64,000 bases of DNA from Cyclobacteriaceae bacterium (GTDB lineage Bacteria > Bacteroidota > Bacteroidia > Cytophagales > Cyclobacteriaceae): contig JANQPQ010000023.1 of assembly GCA_028285445.1 (NCBI GenBank), positions 1 through 64,000 of the forward strand, in the 5' to 3' direction. The stretch's first letter is position 1. Every line of letters begins with the position of its first letter. The position numbers were made by a program, and so were the translations under genes. The notes below the pieces were generated by a model. That model made no database searches and was not told the origin of the DNA. It saw only the letters and a program-made list of their open reading frames with translations. Shown piece after piece: positions 1 through 9,958 of the stretch.

Positions 1-277
1 TGAGGTAATTAAATTCCTTGTGATCTCCTGGTATGGCAGGGGTGTACACAACCAGTGCTGAATCCCTACTGTCAATCAAATCAGATGGTATGGCTTCCAC
101 AGCATCTTCAAAATGGATATCCATTCCTTCTTCGATTAACTGATCTGTTAGTGGTGTGGCTGTGCGATCGTAGCCAGACACCTGCTTGCCAGATTGGTGA
201 AACCATCGGGCTAAAGCACTCATGCCGATGCCTCCTATGCCAATGAAATAGACGATATGTATGTCTTCGAACTTCAT
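1..277 (-). CDS. murC: UDP-N-acetylmuramate--L-alanine ligase (MurC), N-terminal part
   Basis: Partial gene; only the first 92 codons are inside the window. MurC adds L-alanine to UDP-MurNAc, the first cytoplasmic step of peptidoglycan stem-peptide synthesis. The N-terminus has the Rossmann-type nucleotide motif GIGGIGMSALA (about residues 13-23), which is diagnostic for MurC among the Mur ligases. The ATG at 277-275 overlaps the murG TGA at 276-274 (ATGA), so the two are probably translationally coupled at the downstream end of the dcw cluster. The ATP-binding and C-terminal domains lie beyond the window edge. Confidence 0.93.
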   Translation of the reverse strand, partial: MKFEDIHIVYFIGIGGIGMSALARWFHQSGKQVSGYDRTATPLTDQLIEEGMDIHFEDAVEAIPSDLIDSRDSALVVYTPAIPGDHKEFNYL

Positions 278-1383
278 TCCACCACTTGCATTATTTCGTT
301 AACAATGTCTTTGGCAGCGTCTGGTTTAGCCTGCAAAGCAATATTCTCCTTGAGGGTTGCCTGACGTTCTGTATCTTCCAACAAGTCCAAAGCCTCTGTT
401 ACTAATCGCCCAATTGCTTCTTTATCGGGTACCATTTCAGCAGCTTGCTTATCAACCAAGTACTTAGCGTTTTTGGTCTGATGGTCTTCGGCAACGTTGG
501 GGCTTGGCACAAAAATCACCGGCTTCTTTGCCAGGCAAAGCTCAGAGATTGACAAGGCACCAGCACGAGAAATAACCACATCGGCTACGGCATAGGCCAG
601 ATCCATATTGTCGATGAATTGCACTACCCTGAGGTCTTTCTGCTTAACCTCCTCCATGCGCGATTGCATTTCTTTGAAATACAATCGGCCGGTTTGCCAG
701 ATCACCTGCACCCTGGAATCGACGAGTTGTTTTATATTTTGAATTATACTCTCATTGATAGTTCTGGCTCCCAGGCTGCCGCCTAATACTAATAATGTCT
801 TTCGTTCAGGCGCCAGGCCATAGAACTCCCTTGCATCTGGCCTTTTGCGATCCAGATTCATAATATCCTTCCGAACCGGGTTGCCAGTTAGGACAATCTT
901 CTCAGCAGGGAAATATTTTTCCATGCCTTCGTATGCCACGCAGATTTTCTTAGCCCTGCCACCTAGCAGTTTGTTGGTTAGGCCAGCATAAGAATTCTGT
1001 TCTTGTAATACAGTACTAATGCCCAGTTTGGAAGCTGAATTCAACATTGGAGCACTGGCATAGCCACCAAATCCGATGACAGCATCTGGCTGGAACTGCC
1101 TAATTATCTTCTTAGCCTTGCTGATACTAGAAATGATCTTGAATGGTAACAGCAGATTTCTCAAATCCAGCTTCCTTTGCAGCCCGCTGATCCACAGCCC
1201 AACAATCTCGAATCCTGCCTCGGGCACCTTTGTCATTTCCATCTTGCCTTGGGCCCCAACAAATAAAATCTCCGCATCCTGGTACTGCGCTTTGATTTCG
1301 TTAGCTACAGCTATTGCCGGGTAGATATGACCGCCGGTTCCACCACCGCTAATAATGAATCGATATGGTTTAGCTTCGTTCAC
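274..1383 (-). CDS. murG: MurG, lipid II-forming N-acetylglucosaminyltransferase
   Basis: Transfers GlcNAc from UDP-GlcNAc to lipid I at the inner face of the cytoplasmic membrane, giving lipid II. At 369 residues it is of normal length. The glycine loops of the GT-B fold are visible: GGTGGH at 14-19, GFGGYAS at 104-110 and GGSLGA at 201-206. The UDP-GlcNAc-binding segment RAGALSISEL is at 273-282 and HQTKNA at 301-306. It starts one base after the ftsW stop and overlaps murC by 4 bp, so the lipid II synthase sits directly between the SEDS protein and the first Mur ligase. Confidence 0.97.
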   Translation of the reverse strand: MNEAKPYRFIISGGGTGGHIYPAIAVANEIKAQYQDAEILFVGAQGKMEMTKVPEAGFEIVGLWISGLQRKLDLRNLLLPFKIISSISKAKKIIRQFQPDAVIGFGGYASAPMLNSASKLGISTVLQEQNSYAGLTNKLLGGRAKKICVAYEGMEKYFPAEKIVLTGNPVRKDIMNLDRKRPDAREFYGLAPERKTLLVLGGSLGARTINESIIQNIKQLVDSRVQVIWQTGRLYFKEMQSRMEEVKQKDLRVVQFIDNMDLAYAVADVVISRAGALSISELCLAKKPVIFVPSPNVAEDHQTKNAKYLVDKQAAEMVPDKEAIGRLVTEALDLLEDTERQATLKENIALQAKPDAAKDIVNEIMQVVE

Positions 1384-1384
1384 T

Positions 1385-2542
1385 TTATGCTGCTCTGGCT
1401 ATGTTCTTGATTTCACCTGTATTACTATCCCATACTTCATCAACTTCACCCCTGCTCACGCTTAGTATTATTCCCAGGGAGATACCAGTAAATAATAGAG
1501 AAGTACCTCCCATACTGATCAATGGCAATGGCAATCCTGTCACAGGGCCTAAACCCACAGCCACACCCATATTCACAATAGCCTGGATGACGATGGCAAA
1601 GCTTAGCCCTGCCGACAACAATCCTCCATAAGCCCGCTCACTATTGGCCACTGTAACCATACCGCGGTAAAGCAATCCGAGATAAAGCAGTATTACTACC
1701 AAGCCTCCCATCAATCCATATTCTTCAACTATTATCGAGTAGATAAAATCTGAATAAGGGTGAGGCAGGAAATTTCTTTGGTCGCTTTGGCCAGGACCTT
1801 TACCGGTGATACCTCCAGTAGAGATTGCGATATAAGACTGTTCTGCTTGATAGGGAATCTCCTGTTCCACAAAAAAGCTCTTAATCCTGCTCATTGCTGT
1901 TTCCCCTCGCTGCCCAATGCTTAAAGCAAGACTACCAGCCAGCACTCCAACCAGGCACAGCATAGCCAGGTACTTCACCGGTACCCTGCCTATGAACATC
2001 AGTAACATGCAAGTGGCAAACAGAACCACTGCCGTAGAGAGGTTAGCCATGCCAATAAGGCCACAGATAACACCACACCACATAAGCAATGGTATTAGCG
2101 AGTCTTTAACATCTTCAATATTCAACTGGCGTTTGGAGAGCATACTAGCCAGGCTGGTGATTAGTGCCAACTTTGCTAAATCTGAAGGCTGAAATATCTG
2201 ATTGATTACCGGGATGGTAATCCAGCGGGAGGCGTCATTGATATTTACGCCAGCTTTCCAGGCATAAAGGAGCAGCGGGACAGATATCCAAAGCGCAAAT
2301 TTTGAAAGTCTTGAGTAGTAACGATAATCGATCTTATGCGCTACCCACATGGCTCCTAAGCTGAGCATCACCAGGAAGGTGTGCTTGAACAGGTAGTACT
2401 CCGTGTTACCGCCCATGCGCTTATAGGCCAGCGTTCCGGTGGCGCTATAAACCACAAGAATACTGATAATCGCTAATGCGAAAACAATCATCCAAATAAT
2501 TGGATCGCCCTGAAGATGTTTATCTGCCCATTTTTTAAACAT
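1385..2542 (-). CDS. ftsW: FtsW, SEDS-family septal peptidoglycan glycosyltransferase
   Basis: Polytopic membrane protein of 385 residues that polymerises lipid II at the division septum together with its cognate class B PBP (encoded at 6566-8656). Hallmarks of the SEDS family are present: RWI near 106-108, QPSDLAK at 118-124 (the usual form is QPSE), an SDFI...EE block in the middle, and near residue 340 the PLPLISMGGTS segment. FtsW is preferred over RodA because of its place in the dcw cluster between murD and murG. The gap to murD is 4 bp. Confidence 0.95.
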   Translation of the reverse strand: MFKKWADKHLQGDPIIWMIVFALAIISILVVYSATGTLAYKRMGGNTEYYLFKHTFLVMLSLGAMWVAHKIDYRYYSRLSKFALWISVPLLLYAWKAGVNINDASRWITIPVINQIFQPSDLAKLALITSLASMLSKRQLNIEDVKDSLIPLLMWCGVICGLIGMANLSTAVVLFATCMLLMFIGRVPVKYLAMLCLVGVLAGSLALSIGQRGETAMSRIKSFFVEQEIPYQAEQSYIAISTGGITGKGPGQSDQRNFLPHPYSDFIYSIIVEEYGLMGGLVVILLYLGLLYRGMVTVANSERAYGGLLSAGLSFAIVIQAIVNMGVAVGLGPVTGLPLPLISMGGTSLLFTGISLGIILSVSRGEVDEVWDSNTGEIKNIARAA

Positions 2543-2546
2543 AGCT

Positions 2547-3893
2547 CTACTGTTCTCGTTTTGCTTTGAAATCCACTACCCTGTCTCTAAAGAGATCGCC
2601 TCGTTGTTCGTAATTATCGAATAGGTCGAAACTGGCACAGGCCGGCGATAGTAATACTGTATCACCGGCAGTAGCCTGATCAAATGCCATTTCTATGGCT
2701 TCTTCCAATATGGTTGTCTCGGCCACCGGTGAGGTATTCTTGAAGAATTCGATAATCTTCCGGTTATCCACGCCAAGGCAAATAATACTCTTCACACGCT
2801 GCTCAACTATTTCCTTGATTTGATTGTAATGGTTCCCTTTGTCCTTGCCCCCTGCAATCCATACAATAGATGGATAAGCAAGCAAGGCATATTTGGCCGC
2901 CTCCACATTCGTTGCTTTTGAATCATTGATGAATTGTACACCTTCAATCTCCGCTACTTTTTCCATGCGGTGAGGTGCATTGATAAAGGTTGAAAGGCCT
3001 TCCTTTATATTGCTATCGTTCACATCAAGCAACATGGCTATCAATGCGGCTGCCGATGCATTGACGGCATTATGATCACCCGCTAATGGCAGTTCCGTTC
3101 GTATCAGGGACATATTTCTGCCGTCAACATTAAGCTCTATCGTGTCTTCCCCAATTGAAGCGCCTGGCGCCGCCTGCCGGTCCGTCGAAACAACTAATTC
3201 AATCGCTTTTGAGTCGGCGTATTGATAGGCTTGCTTAATTGCATCATCATCAAAGTAGATGAACTTGTCATGGGAGGTTTGATTGCGGATGATGCGGAAT
3301 TTTGATGCTACATACTTGGAAAAGTCTGACTGGTAGCGATCAAGGTGATCTGGAGTAATGTTGAGCAGGACTGCAATGGACGCCTTGAATTCAAACATGC
3401 CATCGAGTTGGAAGCTGCTCAGCTCTAACACATACCAATCATAATTATCGGCTACTACCTGTCGGGCAAGGCTATTGCCGACATTTCCTGCCAGCCCTAC
3501 GTTCATACCAGCTTCTTTCAGTAAGTGGTATGTTAATAAGGTGGTGGTGGTTTTTCCGTTTGTTCCAGTAATGGCCACAAACTTGGCCTTGGTATGCCTG
3601 GCAGCAAATTCAATCTCAGAAATAACCGGAATCGAATTAGCAACCAGCTGCTTAACTAGTGGTGCATCGTCAGGGATTCCGGGGCTTTTGACTACCTCAT
3701 CAGCATTTAAAATTCTAGCTTCAGAATGCTGGCCAAATTCAAATTCAATGGCATGGTTCTCTAGCTCAAGTCGGTATTCCTCTTTAATCTCACCCAAGTC
3801 TGAGACAAACACATCAAAGCCTTTAGCATGCGCTAATAGCGCAGCTCCAACGCCGCTTTCTCCTGCTCCTAATATGACTATCCGCTTACTCAT
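2547..3893 (-). CDS. murD: UDP-N-acetylmuramoylalanine--D-glutamate ligase
   Basis: Cytoplasmic Mur ligase that adds D-glutamate to UDP-MurNAc-L-Ala. The 448-residue protein begins with a Rossmann-like segment (ILGAGESGVGAAL, from residue 7). The ATP P-loop GTNGKTTT is at 110-117 and the NITPDHLDRY block at 178-187. The HRME and DSKATN motifs common to the family follow in the C-terminal half. Its stop directly abuts the ftsW leader, and its ATG lies immediately after the mraY stop with no spacer. Confidence 0.96.
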   Translation of the reverse strand: MSKRIVILGAGESGVGAALLAHAKGFDVFVSDLGEIKEEYRLELENHAIEFEFGQHSEARILNADEVVKSPGIPDDAPLVKQLVANSIPVISEIEFAARHTKAKFVAITGTNGKTTTTLLTYHLLKEAGMNVGLAGNVGNSLARQVVADNYDWYVLELSSFQLDGMFEFKASIAVLLNITPDHLDRYQSDFSKYVASKFRIIRNQTSHDKFIYFDDDAIKQAYQYADSKAIELVVSTDRQAAPGASIGEDTIELNVDGRNMSLIRTELPLAGDHNAVNASAAALIAMLLDVNDSNIKEGLSTFINAPHRMEKVAEIEGVQFINDSKATNVEAAKYALLAYPSIVWIAGGKDKGNHYNQIKEIVEQRVKSIICLGVDNRKIIEFFKNTSPVAETTILEEAIEMAFDQATAGDTVLLSPACASFDLFDNYEQRGDLFRDRVVDFKAKREQ

Positions 3894-5099
3894 CTATCTA
3901 AGTTTCAATGTGGCCAGGCTCATGATGGCCAATAAGATCCCCACGATCCAAAATCGCGTGACGATCTTTGCCTCTGGTATATTTTTCTTTTGATAATGGT
4001 GATGCAATGGCGACATCAGGAATATCCTTCGCCCTTCACCATATTTCTTCTTAGTGTATTTGAAGTATGATACCTGCAGTATTACAGAGAGATTTTCGAT
4101 TAGGTAAATGCCACAGAGCAATGGAATCAGTAACTCTTTTCTTATAGCCAGGGCCAAAACGGCGATAATTCCACCAAGGGCTAAACTTCCCGTATCACCC
4201 ATGAAAACCTGGGCCGGATAAGAGTTATACCAGAGGAAGCCGATGCAAGCTCCAACTAAAGCAGCACAGAAGATTACTAACTCACTGCTGTTAGGCAGGT
4301 ACATAATATTGAGGTAATCACTGAAATCTACCCGACCTGATACGTATGCCAGCACAGCAAGGGTCATAGCAATAATAGCTGTGGTCCCGGCTGCCAGGCC
4401 ATCAAGGCCATCAGTGATATTGGCGCCATTAGAAACAGAGGCAACAACAGCAACTACCACCAGTACATAGATTATCCATGTTAAATCCGATCCGAGGAAA
4501 GGGACCAGACTTTCATAATCCAGTTCGTTGTTCTTGAAGAAAGGAATTGTGGTTTTTGTGGATTTTACATCGACGAACTCTGCAACCTGCTCTGTGGCAG
4601 TAACCTGATCTTCTGCGAATTCTCTAACTACCACATCATCATGGAAATAGAGTGTTAGGCCAACTACAAGCCCGATTCCAACCTGACCAATGATTTTAAA
4701 CCTACCAGCTAATCCTTCCTTATTCTTTTTAAATACTTTAATGTAGTCATCCAGAAAACCGATAAGTCCCAGGCCAATAGTTGAGACAATTAACAGGATG
4801 ATGTAAATGTTGTCTAAGCGCGCGAAAAGCAGCGTTGGTACCAGAATGGCTGCCAGAATTATAATGCCTCCCATTGTAGGCGTTCCTGCTTTTTCTTTTT
4901 GGCCTTCTAGTCCAAGATCTCTAACGCTTTCTCCAATCTGCCTTCTACGCAGTCCCTCGATTAGGTGCCTACCAAAAGTGATAGTAATAAGCAAAGAGAT
5001 AATAATAGCTGCCCCAGACCGGAAGGAGATGTATTGAAATACACCAGCCCCAATCAGGTCAAACTCTCTATCTAAATAATCAAATAGGTAGTACAGCAT
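3894..5099 (-). CDS. mraY: Phospho-N-acetylmuramoyl-pentapeptide transferase (MraY)
   Basis: Integral membrane enzyme that makes lipid I by moving phospho-MurNAc-pentapeptide onto undecaprenyl phosphate. Catalytic features: the DD pair at 117-118, [12 protein letters not shown] at 227-238, [12 protein letters not shown] at 299-310, and the cytoplasmic MSPLHHHYQ loop near residue 355. At 401 residues it is about 40 longer than E. coli MraY. The extra length lies at roughly 155-205, a polar stretch between membrane segments, which I believe is typical of Bacteroidota. Gap to murE is 3 bp. Confidence 0.96.
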   Translation of the reverse strand: MLYYLFDYLDREFDLIGAGVFQYISFRSGAAIIISLLITITFGRHLIEGLRRRQIGESVRDLGLEGQKEKAGTPTMGGIIILAAILVPTLLFARLDNIYIILLIVSTIGLGLIGFLDDYIKVFKKNKEGLAGRFKIIGQVGIGLVVGLTLYFHDDVVVREFAEDQVTATEQVAEFVDVKSTKTTIPFFKNNELDYESLVPFLGSDLTWIIYVLVVVAVVASVSNGANITDGLDGLAAGTTAIIAMTLAVLAYVSGRVDFSDYLNIMYLPNSSELVIFCAALVGACIGFLWYNSYPAQVFMGDTGSLALGGIIAVLALAIRKELLIPLLCGIYLIENLSVILQVSYFKYTKKKYGEGRRIFLMSPLHHHYQKKNIPEAKIVTRFWIVGILLAIMSLATLKLR

Positions 5100-5102
5100 C
5101 CC

Positions 5103-6569
5103 TTAGTTGCTCATTAGTTTTAACATGCGCTCTAAAACCTCTTTATCGTCAAATGGGTACTTTACCCCTTTGATCTCCTGATATTTTTCATGCCCTTTTC
5201 CGGCCACAAGAATGATGTCATTATCCTCAGCCATCAAACAGGCAGTTTTAATGGCCTCCTCCCGATTTGCCAATACCACAGTCTTTCTTTGATTGCTAGC
5301 CGTCACTCCACTTTTCATCTCTGCCAGTATTTCTTCAGGGTCTTCATTTCGGGGATTGTCTGAAGTAAGAATTACTTTGTTGCTCAGATCACAGGCCACG
5401 GAAGCCATAAGTGGCCGTTTACTCTTATCCCGATCTCCTCCACAGCCCACTATGGTGATTAGGCTTTCATTACCAGTGCGGAAAGAGTTAATGGTTTGTA
5501 AGACGTTCTTCAGTGCATCAGGCGTGTGAGCGTAGTCAACAATGGCAGTTATTTTTGCCTCGGAGATTACCTGCTCAAATCGACCGGGAGTTGGGTCCAC
5601 ATCGGATAGATGCTGCAATACGTCCTCGCTGTCTTCACCCAACAAAATGGCAGTTGCGTATGAAGCCAGCAGATTGTAGCCATTGAAATCTCCAATCAAC
5701 TTGAACCATACATTCTTATTTTCGATTTCCAGCTCAATGCCCTGAATTGTATTTGAAATAAGCTTGGCTTTATACTCAGCTGGATTCTTTAATGCATAGG
5801 AAGCCTTCAATGCCTTAGTATTTTGCTGCATAATTGTTCCGCGCTTGTCGTCTATGTTGACAAGCGAAAATGCAGAAGCAGGCAAATCGTCGAATAATTT
5901 CTTTTTGGCCTTTATATAAGCATCGAACGTCTTATGATAATCAAGATGATCGTGAGAGATATTGGTGAAAATTGCACCGGTGTATTTTAAGCCAGAAATT
6001 CTCTCCTGAATAATGGCGTGAGAACTTGCCTCCATGAAACAATGAGTACAGCCTTGATCTACCATCCTCAGAATAAGTTCATTCAGCTGAATAGGGTCTG
6101 GAGTGGTATGAGTGGCCGGTATTACTTCATCATTTATGCGATTTTCAACCGTTGAGAGCAGACCTACATCATAACCAAGTTTTCTGAACAAACTGAAGAG
6201 AATGGTAGCTACCGTGGTTTTACCATTGGTACCGGTTACGGCAACCAGAGTAATCTTCCGTGAAGGATTTCCATAGAAATTAGCAGCCATGATAGATAAA
6301 GCAAGAGCGCTGTTGTCCACTCCTATATAAGTGATGCGATCTGAGACCCTTGACGGAAACTTTTCGCAAACTACGGTCTCGGCACCTTTTTGAATGGCCT
6401 GCTCTATGAATTTATGCCCATCAACCTGCGTGCCTTTGATAGCAACGAAAACAGCTTTCTTCTCTACCTCTCGGGAATCAAACGCAATCCGGCTGATCTC
6501 CCTGTCAGTCTCACCTGAGATGGAAGTAACTTCCACTTTTTCCAAAATGTCGTCTAGCAACTTGCTCAA
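5103..6569 (-). CDS. murE: MurE, meso-diaminopimelate-adding ligase
   Basis: Adds the third residue of the stem peptide to UDP-MurNAc-L-Ala-D-Glu. The P-loop TGTNGKTT is at 112-119, the SHDHLDYH block at about 205-212, and DNPR at 404-407. In this family DNPR marks enzymes using meso-diaminopimelate rather than lysine, so the wall is inferred to be A1-gamma type as in other Gram-negatives. 488 residues. The murE ATG overlaps the ftsI stop by 4 bp. No murF follows in this cluster, unlike the E. coli order. Confidence 0.96.
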   Translation of the reverse strand: MSKLLDDILEKVEVTSISGETDREISRIAFDSREVEKKAVFVAIKGTQVDGHKFIEQAIQKGAETVVCEKFPSRVSDRITYIGVDNSALALSIMAANFYGNPSRKITLVAVTGTNGKTTVATILFSLFRKLGYDVGLLSTVENRINDEVIPATHTTPDPIQLNELILRMVDQGCTHCFMEASSHAIIQERISGLKYTGAIFTNISHDHLDYHKTFDAYIKAKKKLFDDLPASAFSLVNIDDKRGTIMQQNTKALKASYALKNPAEYKAKLISNTIQGIELEIENKNVWFKLIGDFNGYNLLASYATAILLGEDSEDVLQHLSDVDPTPGRFEQVISEAKITAIVDYAHTPDALKNVLQTINSFRTGNESLITIVGCGGDRDKSKRPLMASVACDLSNKVILTSDNPRNEDPEEILAEMKSGVTASNQRKTVVLANREEAIKTACLMAEDNDIILVAGKGHEKYQEIKGVKYPFDDKEVLERMLKLMSN

Positions 6570-8656
6570 CCTAGCTCAAGTTTTATCTTGCTTCCTTTAT
6601 TTATTTTCCTTCCGGGATAAATCGATTGGCTCTTTACTCTTCCCTGTCCTTCAATGCTCACTTTCAAACCCCTATTTTCCAGGAGGTAAATTGCATCCCG
6701 GAGAGTCATGCCAGTTACGTCAGGCACAAACTTTTCACTGACTTTGGCAGGCACCCATTGCACTGAGTTAGTTCTCCTCGACGAGCGCACCCATTCATCT
6801 GTGGTCTCAGAGTGATTGGAAACTCCGAGCTCATTACAAAGCATTTTCAAGTCAATTTGATTTCCAGCCCTGATTACCGGAAAGACACCCATTTCTCTTC
6901 TATACTCCTCTGGAATAGGCTCGTGCATCTTCACATTAGTAGCGTAGACCTTATCAGCAATCTCCTTGAAAACTGGTGCCGCCACATTACTACCATATTG
7001 TCTGAAACCTTTGGGATTCTCAATTACTACGATGGCGCTATATAGTGGCTCATCAGCTGGGAAGTAGCCCGCGAATGAAGTCATGTATTTCTTAGAATGC
7101 CTGCCATTGACAAGCAACTGGGCTGTTCCGGTTTTGCCAGCAATTTTATAATGGCTATTCTTGATGTTGTTAGCGGTACCTCTCTCGACTACACCCTCCA
7201 GTAATAACCGCATCTGCTGTAAGGTCTTTTCAGAGCAAATTCTATTAACCAAAACCTCACTGCTGAATTCCTCAGATACCTGATTGGTGCGCTGAATTGA
7301 CTTCACGATAATGGGCCTGATCATTTTACCATCATTGGCCACCGCATTAAATAGTGTTAGTGTGTGGAGTGGAGTTAGTTCCAGGCCATAGCCATAGGCC
7401 ATCCATGGAAGCGTAATTCCACTCCAGTTTTCAGGTTTTTTGACATTGGGGGCTCCTTCTCCTACCATTTGGAAGCCCAGCGGTTTCGTAAGCCACAGGT
7501 CTTCCAGGTAGTTGTAGAATTTTTGAGGTTTAGTACCAAAATGTTTTTCAGTAAGTTTAGCCATGGCCACATTTGAGCTCTTCTCAAATGCCTCGCGGAT
7601 AGTAACGCGACCATAGCCGTCCTCCTCATGGTCTCTTACAGTGTTGTTATAGATCTTGTATTTGCCATTGCCTGTATCAATACTGTCGTCTAGATTGATT
7701 TGCTCTTCTTCCAGGAGAGCAATCATTGTCGCCAGCTTAAAAGTACTGCCAGGTTCTCTTAACCCCTGGCGACCAACAGCGTAGTTGTATAATTCTGCAT
7801 AGCGATTAGACTTTGTCTTACCGAGATTGGAAATAGCTTTAATGGCACCCGTCTTTACCTCCATCACGACCACAGCACCATAGTCTGCACCGTGATCTGT
7901 TAGTGCTTTGAGTAGAGCAGCCTCAGCTACATCTTGTAGATTAACATCAATGGTAGTCTCCAGATCCATGCCTTCTACAGGCCTCACATCTGAGCCATCG
8001 TAGACAGGCTTCCAGTTGCCACCTGCCATTTTGCGGAAAAGGGCCTCTCCATCTTTACCCGCTAGCTGGGCATTGAAACTGTATTCCAGGCCTGCTCCTT
8101 CGAGGTTTTCATTGACATAACCAACTGTGCGATTAGCCAGATATGAAAATGGTAGAAATCGCTTTTCAACTTTTTCAAAAATTACCCCACCACCCATACG
8201 GCCATATCTAAAAATCGGCCAATCACGCATTTCCTTTTTCTGCTGATAGTTTATCTGCATTCTATTGACTACAAGGTACTTGCGGCCAGATACACGCGCG
8301 TTGGTAATTCGGCGCTTGTACTCTTGGGGCGATACATCACCATAAAAGCCTGACAAGTTCATGCATAAGGAATCGATTTCGTTTTGGTACCTTTCTTCGC
8401 TTATGCGGGAGGGATCAATCGCTACTTTGTAATAGGGAACTGAAGTTGCCAATAGACTCCCATTGTCTGAATAGATATTTCCCCGGGTTGCCTTTACCTT
8501 TCGATATTGCAGCCCAATCTCATCTGCCAGTTTATTCCACTTCTCTCCTTCAACCATTTGTAGATCGATGATCTTATAGGTTATGGCCAAAGCAAAAATT
8601 GACACCACCAAAAAGGCGATACGGGCACGTAATAATATGGAGTTCTTAATATTCAC
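6566..8656 (-). CDS. ftsI: FtsI/PBP3-type transpeptidase with C-terminal PASTA domain
   Basis: Class B penicillin-binding protein that cross-links septal peptidoglycan in the periplasm. Layout: a membrane anchor at about 10-31, a dimerisation/pedestal region, then the transpeptidase domain. The catalytic motifs are STFK with Ser304, SSN at 360-362 and KTG at 508-510. Residues about 635-696 form one PASTA repeat (starting FVPDVTGMTLRDA), a peptidoglycan-binding module absent from E. coli FtsI. 696 residues. The gene overlaps ftsL by 11 bp and murE by 4 bp. Confidence 0.95.
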   Translation of the reverse strand: MNIKNSILLRARIAFLVVSIFALAITYKIIDLQMVEGEKWNKLADEIGLQYRKVKATRGNIYSDNGSLLATSVPYYKVAIDPSRISEERYQNEIDSLCMNLSGFYGDVSPQEYKRRITNARVSGRKYLVVNRMQINYQQKKEMRDWPIFRYGRMGGGVIFEKVEKRFLPFSYLANRTVGYVNENLEGAGLEYSFNAQLAGKDGEALFRKMAGGNWKPVYDGSDVRPVEGMDLETTIDVNLQDVAEAALLKALTDHGADYGAVVVMEVKTGAIKAISNLGKTKSNRYAELYNYAVGRQGLREPGSTFKLATMIALLEEEQINLDDSIDTGNGKYKIYNNTVRDHEEDGYGRVTIREAFEKSSNVAMAKLTEKHFGTKPQKFYNYLEDLWLTKPLGFQMVGEGAPNVKKPENWSGITLPWMAYGYGLELTPLHTLTLFNAVANDGKMIRPIIVKSIQRTNQVSEEFSSEVLVNRICSEKTLQQMRLLLEGVVERGTANNIKNSHYKIAGKTGTAQLLVNGRHSKKYMTSFAGYFPADEPLYSAIVVIENPKGFRQYGSNVAAPVFKEIADKVYATNVKMHEPIPEEYRREMGVFPVIRAGNQIDLKMLCNELGVSNHSETTDEWVRSSRRTNSVQWVPAKVSEKFVPDVTGMTLRDAIYLLENRGLKVSIEGQGRVKSQSIYPGRKINKGSKIKLELG

Positions 8657-9017
8657 CTTCAGTAGTTCTTATTTTATGAGGAGGCTGTGAGCTCTCTTTC
8701 AAGCCCAGCTTATCTACCTTTTTCGCTACTTCCGACTGCAGCCTGGCGTACATATACTCTGCTTTTAGTGTGGTGAAATCAGCACGCAAATCTTCAACTT
8801 CCACCTGCATTCGATCCATTTTGCGAATCATCTTTTCCGCATAATGACCATTCCATATATAGGCAATCAGCAACACTACCACGAAAACTACCTTTGGCAG
8901 GTAGGCGGTAGGAAGGCCATTTTCGAAGTAAGCATCCAGCTTTATCAGCCGTTCTACCCTGCTGAATATTGTTCTTGACTTGGCGCCATCGCCAATTTTG
9001 AATGTATTTGTACTCAT
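8646..9017 (-). CDS. ftsL: FtsL-like bitopic division protein
   Basis: Small 123-residue protein with a cytoplasmic N-terminus, one membrane segment at about 41-56 and a following stretch (about 60-105) with the heptad character of a coiled coil. This is the topology of FtsL, which joins FtsB/FtsQ to activate FtsW-FtsI. Sequence conservation in FtsL is poor, so the call rests on size, topology and position between rsmH and ftsI. It overlaps both neighbours (4 bp with rsmH, 11 bp with ftsI). Confidence 0.82.
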   Translation of the reverse strand: MSTNTFKIGDGAKSRTIFSRVERLIKLDAYFENGLPTAYLPKVVFVVVLLIAYIWNGHYAEKMIRKMDRMQVEVEDLRADFTTLKAEYMYARLQSEVAKKVDKLGLKESSQPPHKIRTTEGEY

Positions 9018-9931
9018 AATTTCTCCGCTATTCTCAATTTGGCGCTACGCGACCTTTTGTTAAACTGTAGTTCCTCCTCATGCGGAACCAACGGTTTCTT
9101 AGTTATCGGCTGCAAAGGCCGGATCACGTTACCGTATAAGTCTTTCTCCTGTTCACCCTTGAAGTTTCCTGTATTAAAAAAGTTCTTCACCAGGCGGTCT
9201 TCCAGTGAGTGGTAAGAGATTACCACCAGCCTTCCACCGACATTCAAAGCTTCCGCCGCCTGAACCAGCATCTCCTTAAGTACTTCTAACTCGTTGTTAA
9301 CCTCAATGCGAATCGCCTGGAACACCTGGGCCTGGTATTTGAACTCCTGATTTCTTCTTGCCAAAGGATTTAAAATAGATTTCAGGTCTTCAATGGTATT
9401 AATGGAGCTGCTTGAACGGGCCCTGGCAATTGCCTCACTAAGTTGACGGGCATTTCTCACTTCTCCGTACTGGCTAAGAATCTGCTGCAATTCTGACTGG
9501 CTATATTCATTTACAACAGTTTTAGCTGTTTTGGGCGAAGTCTTGTCCATCCTCATATCCAACTCAGCATCAAAGCGCGTAGAGAATCCACGATGAGGAG
9601 TATCTATTTGATGGGACGAAACACCAAGATCGGCCAGGATGCCATCGACAGTTTCAAAGCCATGGAGTTTTAGGTACCTTTTGAAATACTGAAAGTTGGA
9701 TGGGATAAAATTGAAGGACTTGTCAACGAAGGATTTGGCATTCTCAGCCGCGTCAGGGTCTTGGTCAAAGGCAAACAATTTACCTGTATCTAGTCTTTCC
9801 AAAATCGCTCCGCTATGCCCACCGCCCCCGAAAGTTAAGTCGACAAAAGTGCCACTGGAGGTAATCTTTAGTCCCTCCAAACACTCATTCAACATCACCG
9901 GGGTGTGGTATATATTCATAGCTGCAAGCAT
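9014..9931 (-). CDS. rsmH: 16S rRNA (cytosine(1402)-N(4))-methyltransferase RsmH
   Basis: SAM-dependent methyltransferase that modifies C1402 in the ribosomal P site; formerly MraW. The SAM loop DLTFGGGGHS is at 31-40 and the family motif YHSLEDR lies in the C-terminal third. 305 residues from the first ATG. A second in-frame ATG at 9919 would start MNIYHTPVML, which looks more like family N-termini, so the true start may be 12 bases further in. There are 27 bases between mraZ and this gene. Confidence 0.95.
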   Translation of the reverse strand: MLAAMNIYHTPVMLNECLEGLKITSSGTFVDLTFGGGGHSGAILERLDTGKLFAFDQDPDAAENAKSFVDKSFNFIPSNFQYFKRYLKLHGFETVDGILADLGVSSHQIDTPHRGFSTRFDAELDMRMDKTSPKTAKTVVNEYSQSELQQILSQYGEVRNARQLSEAIARARSSSSINTIEDLKSILNPLARRNQEFKYQAQVFQAIRIEVNNELEVLKEMLVQAAEALNVGGRLVVISYHSLEDRLVKNFFNTGNFKGEQEKDLYGNVIRPLQPITKKPLVPHEEELQFNKRSRSAKLRIAEKL

Positions 9932-9958
9932 CTTACGTCATTGTCTCTTTTTTTAGTT

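Noticed and set aside
3475-3993. 172-codon open frame antisense to murD/mraY
   Set aside because: Covers well-supported coding sequence on the other strand and shows no recognisable domain.
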